A stretch of DNA of 64,000 nt, taken from contig JAEYOE010000006.1 of NCBI GenBank assembly GCA_023412005.1, positions 15,523 through 79,522 on the forward strand. Reading direction: 5' to 3'. The position numbers and the translations under genes are program-made. The notes below the pieces were generated by a model that saw only the letters and a program-made list of their open reading frames with translations, was not told the origin of the DNA and searched no databases. This DNA is from Bacillota bacterium (GTDB taxonomy: Bacteria > Bacillota > Clostridia > Christensenellales > SZUA-584). The stretch's first letter is position 1, and the number at the start of each line of letters is the position of its first letter. Positions 23,487-32,489 of the stretch are shown piece by piece.

Positions 23487-26400
23487 TTGTTTTTAAAATG
23501 CATTGAAATGACGGGATTCAAATCGTTCCCGGAAAAAACACAAATGCATATGAGCGGGTCAATCATCGGCGTCGTGGGGCCAAACGGCAGCGGCAAGAGC
23601 AACATCTCCGACGCAGTCAGATGGGTGCTTGGTGAGCAGAGCCCGCGTATGCTGCGCGGCGGCATGATGCAGGACGTTATATTTTCGGGCACACAAACAC
23701 GAAAGCAGCGTTCTCATTGCGAAGTCACGCTCATTTTCGACAACACGGATGGGCGCATGGGCACCGATTATACCGAAATAGAAGTAACGCGTAAGCTGTA
23801 TCGCAGCGGCGAGAGCGAATTCTCCATCAACAACACCAAGTGCCGCTTGAAGGACATATTGGAGCTGTTCCGCGACACGGGCATCGGCAAGGAAGGCTAT
23901 TCGATTATCGGCCAGGGGCGAATCGATGAAATCTTAAGTGAAAAATCCACAGACCGCCGCCGTGTTTTTGAAGAAGCCGCGGGCATTATGAAATACCGCG
24001 TTCGCAAGGAGGAAGCTGAGCGTAAGCTGGAAAGAACGCGCACGAATTTAATTCGTGTGGAAGATATTTTGCGTGAGCAGGCGTTTATGATAGAGCCACT
24101 GAAAAAGCAAGCGGACGACGCGACCGTCTACCTCGCACTCGGCAAGCGTCTGCGTACGCTTGATGTGAATCTGTTTTTGAAAAACCATGACAAGCAGCTG
24201 GAAAAGATAGCGCGGCTGGAAGCAACGAAAAAGGAGCTGGAAGAGGAGCGCGCCGAAAAGGAAGCGCATCTGTTAAAGCTGAACTTAAAGCTCAATAAGC
24301 TGCAGGAGCAGGCGCGCGAATCTGAGCTGGAGGGCAGCGAGCTGGCGGGCCAAATCAGCGTCAGCATGGCGGAGCTTGAACGCGTGGAAGGCGAAATCAG
24401 GCTCTGCGACGAGCGCATCGCGAACATCGGCAAAGACAGCGAACGTGTGCGTGACGAAATCGCGGTGGTACAGAAAAAGCTCAATGACCTAACGCTGAAC
24501 GAACAGACGAATTTAAGCCGCCTGCAGCAGATTGAGCAAGAGCTTGAGCGGCAGCAGCAGATTTCCAGTGAAACGAAGAAGGAACTCGACGCGCTGAGCA
24601 GCACCGTGGAAGACCGTGTGCGCGTGATTGAAACGGTGCAGAGCGAAAAGGTTCAGAGCATTGAAAAGATGGCCGATGTACGAACGGCCGTTTCCGCGCT
24701 AGAGGAGAAAGACAGCCATTTTGCACAGCGATTAGACGAAATTGAGGTTCAGCTGACGGCAGCGGACGAGGAAGGCACTAAGTATGAGGATGCGCTGGCG
24801 TCACTGAATAAGAGCATCGATTTTTCAGCCAAGAAATCAGACGATCTGCGCCGCCGGTTTAACGAATCGGTGCAAAAGGAACGCACCGCATCCGCCTTGT
24901 ATGCGGAAACGCAGCAAACGCTCGAAGCCGCTCGCAGGGAGCACTCATCCAGCGCCGCGACACTGCGTATGCTGGGCGACATGAAAGCGGCTTTTGAAGG
25001 CTACGCCGAGAGCGTGAAAAATCTGATGCTGGCGGGTAAAGCGGATAAAGAACTCGGCAGCCGCATTGTGGGTACCGTGGCCGATGAGATGTCGGTTCCC
25101 GCCGATTATGAAACGGCTGTGCAAGCGTGCCTCGGGGCAGCGCTGCAAAACGTGATTGTGGGAGACGAATACGACGCGAAGCAGCTGATTGCTTACTTGC
25201 GCCGACAGAATCTCGGGCGCGTTACGTTCCTGCCGCTGCAGGCGCTTCGCCCGAGGTACCTTTCGGCGGAGGAAAAAAGCAAGATAAAGGAAGACGGTGT
25301 TTTGGGCATTGCGAGCGAGCTTGTTTCGTGCCGCAACGGGCAAAAAGCCGTTGACTTTTTGCTCGGGCGCACCGTGATTGTGCGCGACAGCGATACCGCG
25401 ATACGCGTGATGCGTAATTGCGGACAGGCCTTCCGCGTGGTGACGACGGAGGGCGATGTGTTTAACCCGGGCGGGGCCATCACGGGCGGCAGCCTGCGGC
25501 GCGAAAAGAGCGGCCTCGTATCCAGAGACCGCCGAGAAGAGGAATTAAAACGGCGCGAGCAGAAAAACGCTGAGCAGGTAAGGCAGCTCGAAGCAGCGCT
25601 GGAGGAAAGAAAGGCTCAGCGTGAAGCGCTGCACAGCGAGATTGAGCAGCTGCGCACTGCCCTGCACGACAACGAAATAGAAACGGCGACCAACCGCGAA
25701 AAGCGTGATGCGCTCAGCACCGCATTGGAGGAGACAAAGCGACGCAGCGATGCGTTGATGACCGAACGGCTGGAGCTGCGCCTTGGCCGCAAGCAGGTTG
25801 GCGAAGACGTCGCGCGCTACAGCGCGCTGCAAAGCGATATCATCCAGTCGAGCGAATCGCGCAGCGAGGATTATAAACGGCTCGAAGATGAATATAATAA
25901 AAACGCCGCGTTGATTGAGCGGTTAAAGCAGCGGCTGCATGATGCTGAACTGAAAAGCGCGGAGCTGTTCCGTGAGAACACCTCGGTGGTGGGCGACAAT
26001 CAGCGTATCGGCACGGAACGCATGGATACCGAACGGACACTGGCTGCCCGTAAAAAGACGCTGGAGCTTAACGCCGAAAGCGAAGAGAACCTGATACAGA
26101 TTAAAGCACAGCTCGCTGAAAAACAACGGGAGAAGCAAGGCGAGCTCGACGGCTTGAAGCGCAAGCAGGGCGATATGTTTCAGGGGCGCAGTGCGTCGCT
26201 GCAGGCACTCACCGATTTGGAAGCGCGCATTAACCGGACGAGGAATGACATTTCGGAGCTTGCCGAAAAGGCGATGCGCGCGGGCTTTAATGTGGAGAAA
26301 ACGCAGGGTGACATTGAAACCGCGCAGAACCGGCTTTGGGATACGTACCAGCTGACATTCGCCAACGCGATTGCCGAGCGCGAAGAAATCGACATGACGG

Positions 26401-27050
26401 GTGCGCAAAGCGAGGCCGACGGCATACGCGAAAAATTAAGAGACATGGGCAATGTGAACCCCGCCGCGATTGACGAATACGCCGCGCTCAAGGAACGCAT
26501 GACCTCTCTGACAACGCAGAAGGAAGACCTGGAAAAAGCGGAAGCCGATCTGCACAAGCTGATTGCGTCGCTCGTCTCTGAAATGCGTAAGACATTCCGC
26601 GAAAGCTTTGAGCTGATTAACAAATACTTCGGGCAGACGTTCAAGGAGCTGTTTGAAGGCGGACGCGCCGAGCTGATACTCGAAGAGGGCGAAGATATTA
26701 TGGAATGCGGCATCGAGATCGTTGCGGAGCCGCCGGGTAAGAAGCTGCAGAAGATCACGCTGCTTTCGGGCGGTGAAAAGGCACTGACAGCCATTAGCCT
26801 GTTGTTCGCGCTGCTGAAGATCAATCCGTCACCCGTGTGTATACTCGATGAGATTGACGCGGCGCTGGACGAGGCCAACGTGAGACGATTCGCCGAATCT
26901 CTTGAGAAGTATACGGATACAATGCAGTTTATTGTGATTTCTCACAGAAAGCCCACAATGGCGGTGTGCAACAGCCTCTATGGGCTGGCGATGGAAGAAA
27001 AGGGTGTGTCGAAGCTGCTTTCGGTGCGGCTTGATAAGGAGACAGTATGA
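23487..27050 (+). CDS. smc: Chromosome segregation SMC protein
   Basis: ATPase of the SMC-ScpAB condensin. 1187 residues, matching the roughly 1186 of Bacillus Smc: N-terminal FLKCIEMTGFKSFPEK and Walker A GPNGSGKSN near 31-39, two long coiled coils, a hinge around 500-670, then LLSGGEKALTAISLLFAL and Walker B ILDEIDAALDEANV. The start must be TTG 23487 (GAGG eight bases upstream, correct N-terminus). The open frame runs further back to 23385, but only through repeat DNA. Followed by ftsY with a four-base overlap, the conserved Firmicute order. Confidence 0.96.
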   Translation: MFLKCIEMTGFKSFPEKTQMHMSGSIIGVVGPNGSGKSNISDAVRWVLGEQSPRMLRGGMMQDVIFSGTQTRKQRSHCEVTLIFDNTDGRMGTDYTEIEVTRKLYRSGESEFSINNTKCRLKDILELFRDTGIGKEGYSIIGQGRIDEILSEKSTDRRRVFEEAAGIMKYRVRKEEAERKLERTRTNLIRVEDILREQAFMIEPLKKQADDATVYLALGKRLRTLDVNLFLKNHDKQLEKIARLEATKKELEEERAEKEAHLLKLNLKLNKLQEQARESELEGSELAGQISVSMAELERVEGEIRLCDERIANIGKDSERVRDEIAVVQKKLNDLTLNEQTNLSRLQQIEQELERQQQISSETKKELDALSSTVEDRVRVIETVQSEKVQSIEKMADVRTAVSALEEKDSHFAQRLDEIEVQLTAADEEGTKYEDALASLNKSIDFSAKKSDDLRRRFNESVQKERTASALYAETQQTLEAARREHSSSAATLRMLGDMKAAFEGYAESVKNLMLAGKADKELGSRIVGTVADEMSVPADYETAVQACLGAALQNVIVGDEYDAKQLIAYLRRQNLGRVTFLPLQALRPRYLSAEEKSKIKEDGVLGIASELVSCRNGQKAVDFLLGRTVIVRDSDTAIRVMRNCGQAFRVVTTEGDVFNPGGAITGGSLRREKSGLVSRDRREEELKRREQKNAEQVRQLEAALEERKAQREALHSEIEQLRTALHDNEIETATNREKRDALSTALEETKRRSDALMTERLELRLGRKQVGEDVARYSALQSDIIQSSESRSEDYKRLEDEYNKNAALIERLKQRLHDAELKSAELFRENTSVVGDNQRIGTERMDTERTLAARKKTLELNAESEENLIQIKAQLAEKQREKQGELDGLKRKQGDMFQGRSASLQALTDLEARINRTRNDISELAEKAMRAGFNVEKTQGDIETAQNRLWDTYQLTFANAIAEREEIDMTGAQSEADGIREKLRDMGNVNPAAIDEYAALKERMTSLTTQKEDLEKAEADLHKLIASLVSEMRKTFRESFELINKYFGQTFKELFEGGRAELILEEGEDIMECGIEIVAEPPGKKLQKITLLSGGEKALTAISLLFALLKINPSPVCILDEIDAALDEANVRRFAESLEKYTDTMQFIVISHRKPTMAVCNSLYGLAMEEKGVSKLLSVRLDKETV

Positions 27051-27946
27051 GCATTTTCGATAAAATAAAGGGCGGTCTGCAAAAAACGCGCGACAACATC
27101 TCGTCGAAAGTGGGCAGTGTGCTCGCGTCGTTTAAGAAGATCGATGAGGAGTTTTACGACGAACTCGAAGAGACGCTGATACTCTGTGACATTGGTGTGA
27201 ACGCCGTGCAGGATATCATGGCGGCGCTTAAGAAAAAAGTCAAAGAGAAATCAGTGACCGATACAGCGGCGGTAAAGCCGTTGCTCGTGGACATCATCAC
27301 CGAGATGCTGACGTTCGATGTGCCGGAGATTGACGGCTCAGGCGCCATTCTTGTGGTGGGCGTGAACGGCGTGGGCAAAACAACGGCGATCGGCAAGATG
27401 GCGAACCTTTACATGACGCAGGGCAAAAGCGTGGTGCTGGCGGCGGCGGATACATTCCGCGCGGCGGCGGCAGAGCAGCTTTCGATGTGGGGCGAGCGCA
27501 GCGGAGCGCGCGTGGTGAAATACGGCGAGGGGGCTGACCCGGCGGCGGTGGTATACGACGCGATTGACTCGGCACAGCACCGGCATATTGATCTGGTGAT
27601 TGTGGACACGGCGGGGCGGCTCCACAACAAGAAGAACCTGATGAACGAGCTTAGTAAGATCAACCGCGTGATCGACAAAGCGTATGACGCTGAACATAAA
27701 CGCACGTATCTCGTGCTCGACGCGACGACGGGGCAGAATGCGATTTCGCAGGCCAAGGAGTTCGCACAGGTGACCGATCTTTCGGGGCTTATCTTAACGA
27801 AGATAGACGGCACAGCCAAGGGTGGCATTGTCTGCGCGATATGCAGCGATATGAAGCTGCCGGTGGTGTATCTCGGTGTGGGCGAGGGCATGGACGATTT
27901 GGAGCCGTTTGATGCGCGCGCGTTTGCACAGAGCTTGATAGAATAG
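27047..27946 (+). CDS. ftsY: Signal recognition particle receptor FtsY
   Basis: SRP-receptor GTPase that docks Ffh-ribosome complexes at the membrane. The 299-residue protein is a short form, mainly N and G domains with no long acidic A domain. It contains GVNGVGKTTAIGKMA (G1), DTFRAAA, DTAGR (G3) and LTKIDGTAKGG (G4), ending DARAFAQSLIE. It overlaps smc by four bases. The last codons and about 60 downstream bases are duplicated 126 bases further on. In many Firmicutes ylxM-ffh follows at once; here 4.2 kb intervene. Confidence 0.96.
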   Translation: MSIFDKIKGGLQKTRDNISSKVGSVLASFKKIDEEFYDELEETLILCDIGVNAVQDIMAALKKKVKEKSVTDTAAVKPLLVDIITEMLTFDVPEIDGSGAILVVGVNGVGKTTAIGKMANLYMTQGKSVVLAAADTFRAAAAEQLSMWGERSGARVVKYGEGADPAAVVYDAIDSAQHRHIDLVIVDTAGRLHNKKNLMNELSKINRVIDKAYDAEHKRTYLVLDATTGQNAISQAKEFAQVTDLSGLILTKIDGTAKGGIVCAICSDMKLPVVYLGVGEGMDDLEPFDARAFAQSLIE

Positions 27947-28137
27947 CATAGTCTGTCACTCGATAAAATTTGCAAAAAAGAACCCTATTGGCCGCCTTTA
28001 TGCGGCGATAAGGCACAAGGCGATCAAAACATGTTTGTTGTGCGTTCGTTTGCACACAGCCTGATAGAATAGCTCAGCTGGGTACTCACAAAAAACTAAA
28101 AAAAGAATCCTTTTGGCCGCCTTTATGCGGCGATAAG
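27915..28137 (+). repeat. Diverged tandem duplication spanning the ftsY 3' end
   Basis: Copy 1 (27915-28012) covers the final ftsY codons plus downstream DNA. Copy 2 (28041-28137) repeats TTTGCACA-AGC-TGATAGAATAG and the downstream GGCCGCCTTTATGCGGCGAT. The offset is 125-126 bases. The middle (after the stop) is poorly conserved; both ends are strongly conserved. Confidence 0.85.
28031..28072 (+). pseudogene. ftsY: Remnant of the ftsY 3' end
   Basis: In frame this reads VVRSFAHSLIE then TAG, against DARAFAQSLIE then TAG in the complete ftsY. Seven of the last eight residues match. No start or upstream homology remains, so it is a fragment, not a gene. Confidence 0.7.
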
Positions 28138-28417
28138 TGTGAAATATCGCGTTTTATACAACGTAGTGAGAGCAAAGCGATGTATCTGCGAAGGTGGAAT
28201 GAATCACATGTCAAAACGCTTTAAAAATAGGATTTTAGTCCACTGAGTAGTTGTACCCGCTATCGCCGCTCAAAATGACAGAAAATAGCAGTTCTTATTA
28301 TGCGCGGTTACTTCACGGCGGGTTTCACCAGTGATAATGACGGTATTATGAAACCGGCGAGCGAAACAGCGGTGAAAACTAAAGGCGTTGCTCGGGTAAT
28401 AGAACAAGTTTAAATGG
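28138..28417. other. Intergenic DNA without a recognised gene
   Basis: About 280 bases between the ftsY duplication and the TetR promoter. It contains a loose dyad around 28293-28350 (GCGCGGTTACTTCACGGCGG and related) but no open frame with a ribosome site. Confidence 0.5.
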
Positions 28418-28445
28418 GCGGAAGGCTGCGTCTTTCCGCTTTTTA
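28418..28445 (+). terminator. Intrinsic terminator
   Basis: GCGGAAGG / CTTTCCGC arms (28418-28425 / 28432-28439, one G-U pair) then TTTTT, immediately before the TetR promoter. Confidence 0.75.
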
Positions 28446-28447
28446 TA

Positions 28448-28495
28448 TTGACGATTTATACGATGGATTATACAATGTTTAAAACAACGTATAAA
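28448..28495 (+). promoter_or_regulatory. TetR-flavoprotein promoter with candidate operator
   Basis: TTGACG (28448-28453), 17-base spacer, TACAAT (28471-28476). The inverted repeat TTTATACG (28455-28462) / CGTATAAA (28488-28495) brackets the -10, and TGTTT-A-AAACA sits at 28476-28486. Autoregulation by the TetR protein is plausible. Confidence 0.65.
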
Positions 28496-28507
28496 GGAGC
28501 AGATCTT

Positions 28508-29074
28508 TTGAACGAAGAAAGTATTAAAGAGAAGATCATACAAGCCACCATAAATCTGATGAAAGAAGGCTGTGAGGACATTACGGTTAGAAATATTGCA
28601 GCTCGTGCAGGTGTGACACAAGGCCTGATCAATTATCATTTTCAAACGAAGGATCATTTGATTGATATTTCCGCACAGCGTGTCATAGATGAAACCATTT
28701 CAAAAGTACCCGCAGCCTTGATGCAAATGGATGGGACACCAAACGAAAAGCTGCGGGCTATGATGAAAAAAACTTTGAGCTATTTGTTTGAACATCCCCA
28801 TATCTCAAGAATATCCATAATGCGCGACTTGCAGGCGGGGCATAAAAATGACAACACACAGTCTAGTATTGACGCTTTTGATAAATTGCTGCAGCATACC
28901 ATTGAGGATAAAGGAAAGCGCTTTCTTGTCGGGCATGTTTTTTGTGCTGCGATGCAGAGCCTATTTTTGCGAAGCAATGTGATTAAGGAAACACAAGGCA
29001 TGGATGTTACAGATCCGGCCATACAAAGTCAGTTTATTGATGATTTGGTTGATTTGGTTGTGGGAGGTTTTTGA
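28508..29074 (+). CDS. TetR/AcrR family transcriptional regulator
   Basis: One-component repressor of 188 residues. The N-terminal HTH includes IIQATINLMKEG, ITVRNIAARAGVTQGLINYHF; the C-terminal ligand domain is not recognised. I choose TTG 28508 as start (AAGGAG eight bases upstream) because the longer open frame begins inside the -35 box. The AT-rich codon use differs from smc-ftsY. One base separates it from the flavoprotein gene, its likely target along with its own promoter. Confidence 0.88.
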   Translation: MNEESIKEKIIQATINLMKEGCEDITVRNIAARAGVTQGLINYHFQTKDHLIDISAQRVIDETISKVPAALMQMDGTPNEKLRAMMKKTLSYLFEHPHISRISIMRDLQAGHKNDNTQSSIDAFDKLLQHTIEDKGKRFLVGHVFCAAMQSLFLRSNVIKETQGMDVTDPAIQSQFIDDLVDLVVGGF

Positions 29075-29075
29075 C

Positions 29076-29795
29076 ATGAAAGTGGTTGTTATATACAGCA
29101 ATGCGAGAAAAGAAAGCACATATAACTGCGTTAGAATTTTCAAAGAGGCTGTTCAAAAGGAAACCGAAGTGGATTTCATTGAATTTACTTTGCCAAACGA
29201 TATGCCGCATATCTGTCGAGGCTGTTTTACTTGCATTGAAAAGGGGGAAGATAAGTGCCCACATTCAAATGTTGTTCAGCCAATAGTTAATGCAATACTT
29301 GAAGCCGATGGACTCATTCTTTCGAGTCCTGTCTATTCTTTGGACGCAAGCTCTGCAATTAAAAGCCTGTTTGATCACATGTGCTATTTATGGATATCTC
29401 ACAGACCCCATGAAGAGATGTTTCACAAAGCAGCGATGGTGATTTCCACAACAGCAGGCGCAGGCGTTAAAACAAGTATCAAAACGCTGAAAAAGAGCCC
29501 GGGTTACTGGGGAATCAGACGCATATATAATTATGGTATTGCGATCAAAGCCAGCCGCTGGGAGCATGTATCAACTAAAACAAGAAAAAAAATAGAGATG
29601 TCGCTCACCAAAAAAGCAAAGAAATTTTTAAGAGCCATCAATAATGATGGAAAGGGTAAACATCGTCTGCTTATTCGATTATTGTTTCCGCTTATGGGTA
29701 AGATGATTGGTGGATACGAAGCGGGTGGTTTGCTTAATAAGGATAAAGAATATTGGGCACAAAAAGGTTGGCTGGATAGCGGGAAGCCGTTTTGA
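29076..29795 (+). CDS. NAD(P)H-dependent FMN reductase / flavodoxin-like protein
   Basis: A 239-residue flavoprotein of the NADPH-dependent FMN reductase class. It has the N-terminal beta-strand MKVVVIYSNARKESTYN (phosphate loop), a CRGCFTCIEKGEDKCPH cysteine segment often seen in iron-sulfur-flavoprotein relatives, and the flavin loop SSPVYSLDAS. A basic C-terminal third follows. Start is ATG 29076 with GGGAGG upstream; the longer frame lies within the TetR gene. It forms an operon with TetR, so it probably answers a small electrophile or quinone-like ligand (inference). Confidence 0.85.
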   Translation: MKVVVIYSNARKESTYNCVRIFKEAVQKETEVDFIEFTLPNDMPHICRGCFTCIEKGEDKCPHSNVVQPIVNAILEADGLILSSPVYSLDASSAIKSLFDHMCYLWISHRPHEEMFHKAAMVISTTAGAGVKTSIKTLKKSPGYWGIRRIYNYGIAIKASRWEHVSTKTRKKIEMSLTKKAKKFLRAINNDGKGKHRLLIRLLFPLMGKMIGGYEAGGLLNKDKEYWAQKGWLDSGKPF

Positions 29796-29826
29796 GTTAG
29801 ATAAAATGAGCATAATTGTTTTACAC

Positions 29827-29856
29827 TTGCCATAATGTCAAAAAATGTGGTAATAT
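29827..29856 (+). promoter_or_regulatory. Possible promoter for the 29917 gene
   Basis: TTGCCA (29827-29832), 18-base spacer, TAATAT (29851-29856), 60 bases before the start. Confidence 0.45.
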
Positions 29857-29916
29857 TATCAAAAGAAATACGTGGTGGTCAATCTGCCCATAGGGCATAA
29901 TCAAGGAGTTGATGAT

Positions 29917-30399
29917 ATGATGAAACGCCGCGTTTTTTTGTGCCTGATGGCAGTTATATTAATCATTTTTAGTTGTGTTGCCTTTTTTTCATCATGTCAG
30001 TCCATAAAACAGACCACTTTGCAGATCAACAACGAACTTGACCCCAAGACATTGGATGCATCTGATATCGCCAATGAAGTCGTCGCGCCGATGTATCTGC
30101 CTCAAGAACTAAATGGAAAGCAAGCGAACTTAAGCTACGAAAAGACTGGATTGACAGCGGCTATCAAGGCTGACGAAGTTGTTCTCGCTAGCTTTATATT
30201 CAGCAAGATTGAAGGCGATGAGGAGAGCAAGGATTATCCTTCAGCTGCGGGTGAGGCTTATGTTTCACAAGATGGTGATAGAGTAACAATACAATACAGA
30301 ATGTCGGCATCTTGGGTATGTAAAATTACAAGCGATTATATTTCAGCGTCAGAGCTTGAGAAGGTGTTGAATTCAATGACAATTCGGTCGGTTCCGTAA
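29917..30399 (+). CDS. Putative exported lipoprotein (160 aa)
   Basis: Begins at ATG 29917 with AAGGAG eight bases upstream; the longer frame is not supported. The N-terminus is Lys/Arg followed by a hydrophobic run and FFSSC near residue 28, a borderline lipobox. The mature region has no recognised motif: an acidic start (NNELDPKTLDASDIANEV), then beta-rich sequence ending in ASELEKVLNSMTIRS. Own promoter and AT-rich composition. It could be a secreted regulator or DUF4367-like domain; I do not recognise it. Confidence 0.65.
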   Translation: MMKRRVFLCLMAVILIIFSCVAFFSSCQSIKQTTLQINNELDPKTLDASDIANEVVAPMYLPQELNGKQANLSYEKTGLTAAIKADEVVLASFIFSKIEGDEESKDYPSAAGEAYVSQDGDRVTIQYRMSASWVCKITSDYISASELEKVLNSMTIRSVP

Positions 30400-30412
30400 A
30401 TGCTGCTTTGTG

Positions 30413-30442
30413 TTTACCGTAATGTAAGAATTATGATAATAT
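30413..30442 (+). promoter_or_regulatory. Possible promoter for the PASTA lipoprotein gene
   Basis: TTTACC (30413-30418), 18-base spacer, TAATAT (30437-30442); an alternative -10 GATAAT overlaps at 30435. Confidence 0.4.
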
Positions 30443-30537
30443 TTAATAATTACTGAATACACAATAACGGCTGAAAGCTCATGGGAGAAAGTCGGCGAGT
30501 GAGACAATAGCTGCTAAATAACAACCGGAGCGAAGAA

Positions 30538-32046
30538 ATGATGCGACAGGAAAGAAACTTAATTAGCGGTCTGAAATTGGGTATCATCATAATAGGCATT
30601 TTGCTTGTTCTGTCCGGTTGTTCGTCAGGAGCATTAAACATCGGTAACCAAAACCCTGATTATTTTTTGATTAAAGATTATTATGGGCAAACACATCAAG
30701 ACGCAGTGAATGAAACAAAAGACAATCTAAACATCAAAGAGATTGATATCTATTCGTCACAACAAGAAGCCGGAACCATTATCAATCAAAGCCCTTATGC
30801 GGGAAAAGAAGTGTTTGCTGACAGTGAAATAACATTGTATATCAGCAATGGTGAATGCCCTGATGGTTATGCTTTAGATGGGCTTGACTATTCGCGTGCT
30901 GAAGAGATTCTCATGCAAGCGGGCACTGAATATTCGGTGGAACATGTTTATAACTTGAATGTGGCGCAAGGGCAAGTATTTGGGCTAGGACAGAACGGGG
31001 ATGAATACATACTCTATGTGAGCCTCGGGCAGCCTGAATTGAATGTGTCCGGCACTCCCGGCTATGCCGCAAAATCTGGCGATTTTGTTTTTTATACGGA
31101 TGATGAGTATATATACAGAATGAACGCTGATGGAACGTCGAAACAGACGATTGTTGATGCAAGCAGCGAAAAAGAAATTATTCCATATGACAGCTGGATT
31201 GTGTACCAAAACATCCAATCAAATATATTGTATATCACCAACTGGCAGGACAGTAATAAGAGCGCTTGGATACCTAATGTCAATTTCGTTTTTAAAGTGA
31301 TTGATGATATGGTTTACTTCGAAGATGATACAGCTTTAAAGAAATATTCATTGATGAGCGGAAACATCTACATTGTTGAGAAGTTTGAGAATGATTCAAG
31401 CATATCGGATGTTATATATAAACGCAATGATTTGTATTGTGTGTATTTAAGAAAAAACAATGATGATGAATACATAAGGTCCTTAGTTCGGCTCAACTGT
31501 TTCACTGGAGAAAGAGTTATACTAGAAGAAATTCTCAAAGTCGATGAACTATACTTCGATAGCCATAACATATACATTTATAATTTAGACGGTATGTATT
31601 TGTTAGACGAATCAAAAATGAAAACAAGGCAAGTAGCGGGTCCTATTTCTGGGTCAGTCTATGCTGTTTATAATAATTCGATCGTTTACAAATCTTATAA
31701 AAAAGACTTGATTTACTCATTTAATATGATAACCGGACAAAATACTGAGCTTTGTGATTATAAAGATTTGTTATGGATTGATACTGAAAATGATTGGATT
31801 TATTATATTAAGGATAATGCAACCTACAGAAAGAGAAGCGGTGGGCTGGAGGAAGAATTCTTCTGCGAAACCTTAATTCTATCGAGATATTATACCAATC
31901 TTAATTACGACGGTATTCCGAGTATTGATGGCTGGCTTTATTTCTTTGACTCGGACGATTATCTATCGCGTATCAATATTGAAACAAAAGAGATTGAGCA
32001 AGTCGCCGATAAGCCGACGGAAATGCCTTGGTGGGCGAAAATATAG
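30538..32046 (+). CDS. PASTA-domain lipoprotein with propeller-like C-terminus
   Basis: Lipid-anchored exported protein of 502 residues with lipobox LSGC near residue 28. Residues about 40-105 form a PASTA-type repeat (DAVNETKDNLN... GTIINQSPYAG... ITLYISNG), and 110-160 look like a second, degenerate one (YSRAEEILMQAGTEYSVE). The remaining 340 residues repeat short YFYD/IYRM/YYIK strands, the DUF5050-like beta-propeller pattern. PASTA domains bind peptidoglycan, so wall anchoring is likely; ligand and job are unknown. Very AT-rich codon use. It may have been acquired with the neighbouring accessory genes. Confidence 0.82.
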   Translation: MMRQERNLISGLKLGIIIIGILLVLSGCSSGALNIGNQNPDYFLIKDYYGQTHQDAVNETKDNLNIKEIDIYSSQQEAGTIINQSPYAGKEVFADSEITLYISNGECPDGYALDGLDYSRAEEILMQAGTEYSVEHVYNLNVAQGQVFGLGQNGDEYILYVSLGQPELNVSGTPGYAAKSGDFVFYTDDEYIYRMNADGTSKQTIVDASSEKEIIPYDSWIVYQNIQSNILYITNWQDSNKSAWIPNVNFVFKVIDDMVYFEDDTALKKYSLMSGNIYIVEKFENDSSISDVIYKRNDLYCVYLRKNNDDEYIRSLVRLNCFTGERVILEEILKVDELYFDSHNIYIYNLDGMYLLDESKMKTRQVAGPISGSVYAVYNNSIVYKSYKKDLIYSFNMITGQNTELCDYKDLLWIDTENDWIYYIKDNATYRKRSGGLEEEFFCETLILSRYYTNLNYDGIPSIDGWLYFFDSDDYLSRINIETKEIEQVADKPTEMPWWAKI

Positions 32047-32061
32047 GTTGCTCATAAACAC

Positions 32062-32089
32062 TTGACATTTTCCCGCAAACCACTATAAT
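32062..32089 (+). promoter_or_regulatory. Promoter of ylxM-ffh operon
   Basis: Consensus TTGACA (32062-32067), 16-base spacer, TATAAT (32084-32089). Transcription should start near 32096. Confidence 0.85.
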
Positions 32090-32093
32090 ACCA

Positions 32094-32129
32094 CTGTAAA
32101 GCATTTAAGCTTTACAGTTTTTCTTTTCT
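32094..32129 (+). terminator. Terminator-like hairpin at the ylxM-ffh start site
   Basis: CTGTAAAGC (32094-32102) and GCTTTACAG (32109-32117), nine perfect pairs, then TTTTTCTTTTCTC. It would terminate read-through from the PASTA gene, but lies at the very 5' end of the ylxM-ffh transcript. Confidence 0.75.
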
Positions 32130-32153
32130 CAAAAAAGAAACGGTGGTGCGGCT

Positions 32154-32489
32154 TTGGAGAAGGATTTTGATACAGTGCTGCTGCTCGATACCTACGCAGC
32201 TCTGCTGACCGAAAAGCAGCAGCGGCTCTGCGATATGTACTACAATCAAGACTATTCCCTGGCTGAAATCGCGCAGCTGGAAGACACCACGCGCCAAGCC
32301 GTGCGAGACGGCATCACCAAGGCACGCCAAAAGCTACTAGAGCTGGAGCAGAGCCTCAAGGTGGTAGAGCGGCGCAGCAAAACCATGGACGCGCTGCAAC
32401 GCGCAAAGGTTGCATGCGGCGTTCAGCAAGACATAACACAACTGATCGACGAGATATCGGATATATGGGAGAACAACGATGGCGTTTGA
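32154..32489 (+). CDS. ylxM: YlxM/p13-like HTH protein
   Basis: A 111-residue DNA-binding-like protein of the YlxM family, encoded upstream of ffh in most Firmicutes and thought to modulate SRP function. The helix-turn-helix is in YNQDYSLAEIAQLEDTTRQAV. TTG is the start (no in-frame ATG; GGTGG upstream). The last 11 bases overlap ffh. The operon position is decisive for the call. Confidence 0.9.
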   Translation: MEKDFDTVLLLDTYAALLTEKQQRLCDMYYNQDYSLAEIAQLEDTTRQAVRDGITKARQKLLELEQSLKVVERRSKTMDALQRAKVACGVQQDITQLIDEISDIWENNDGV

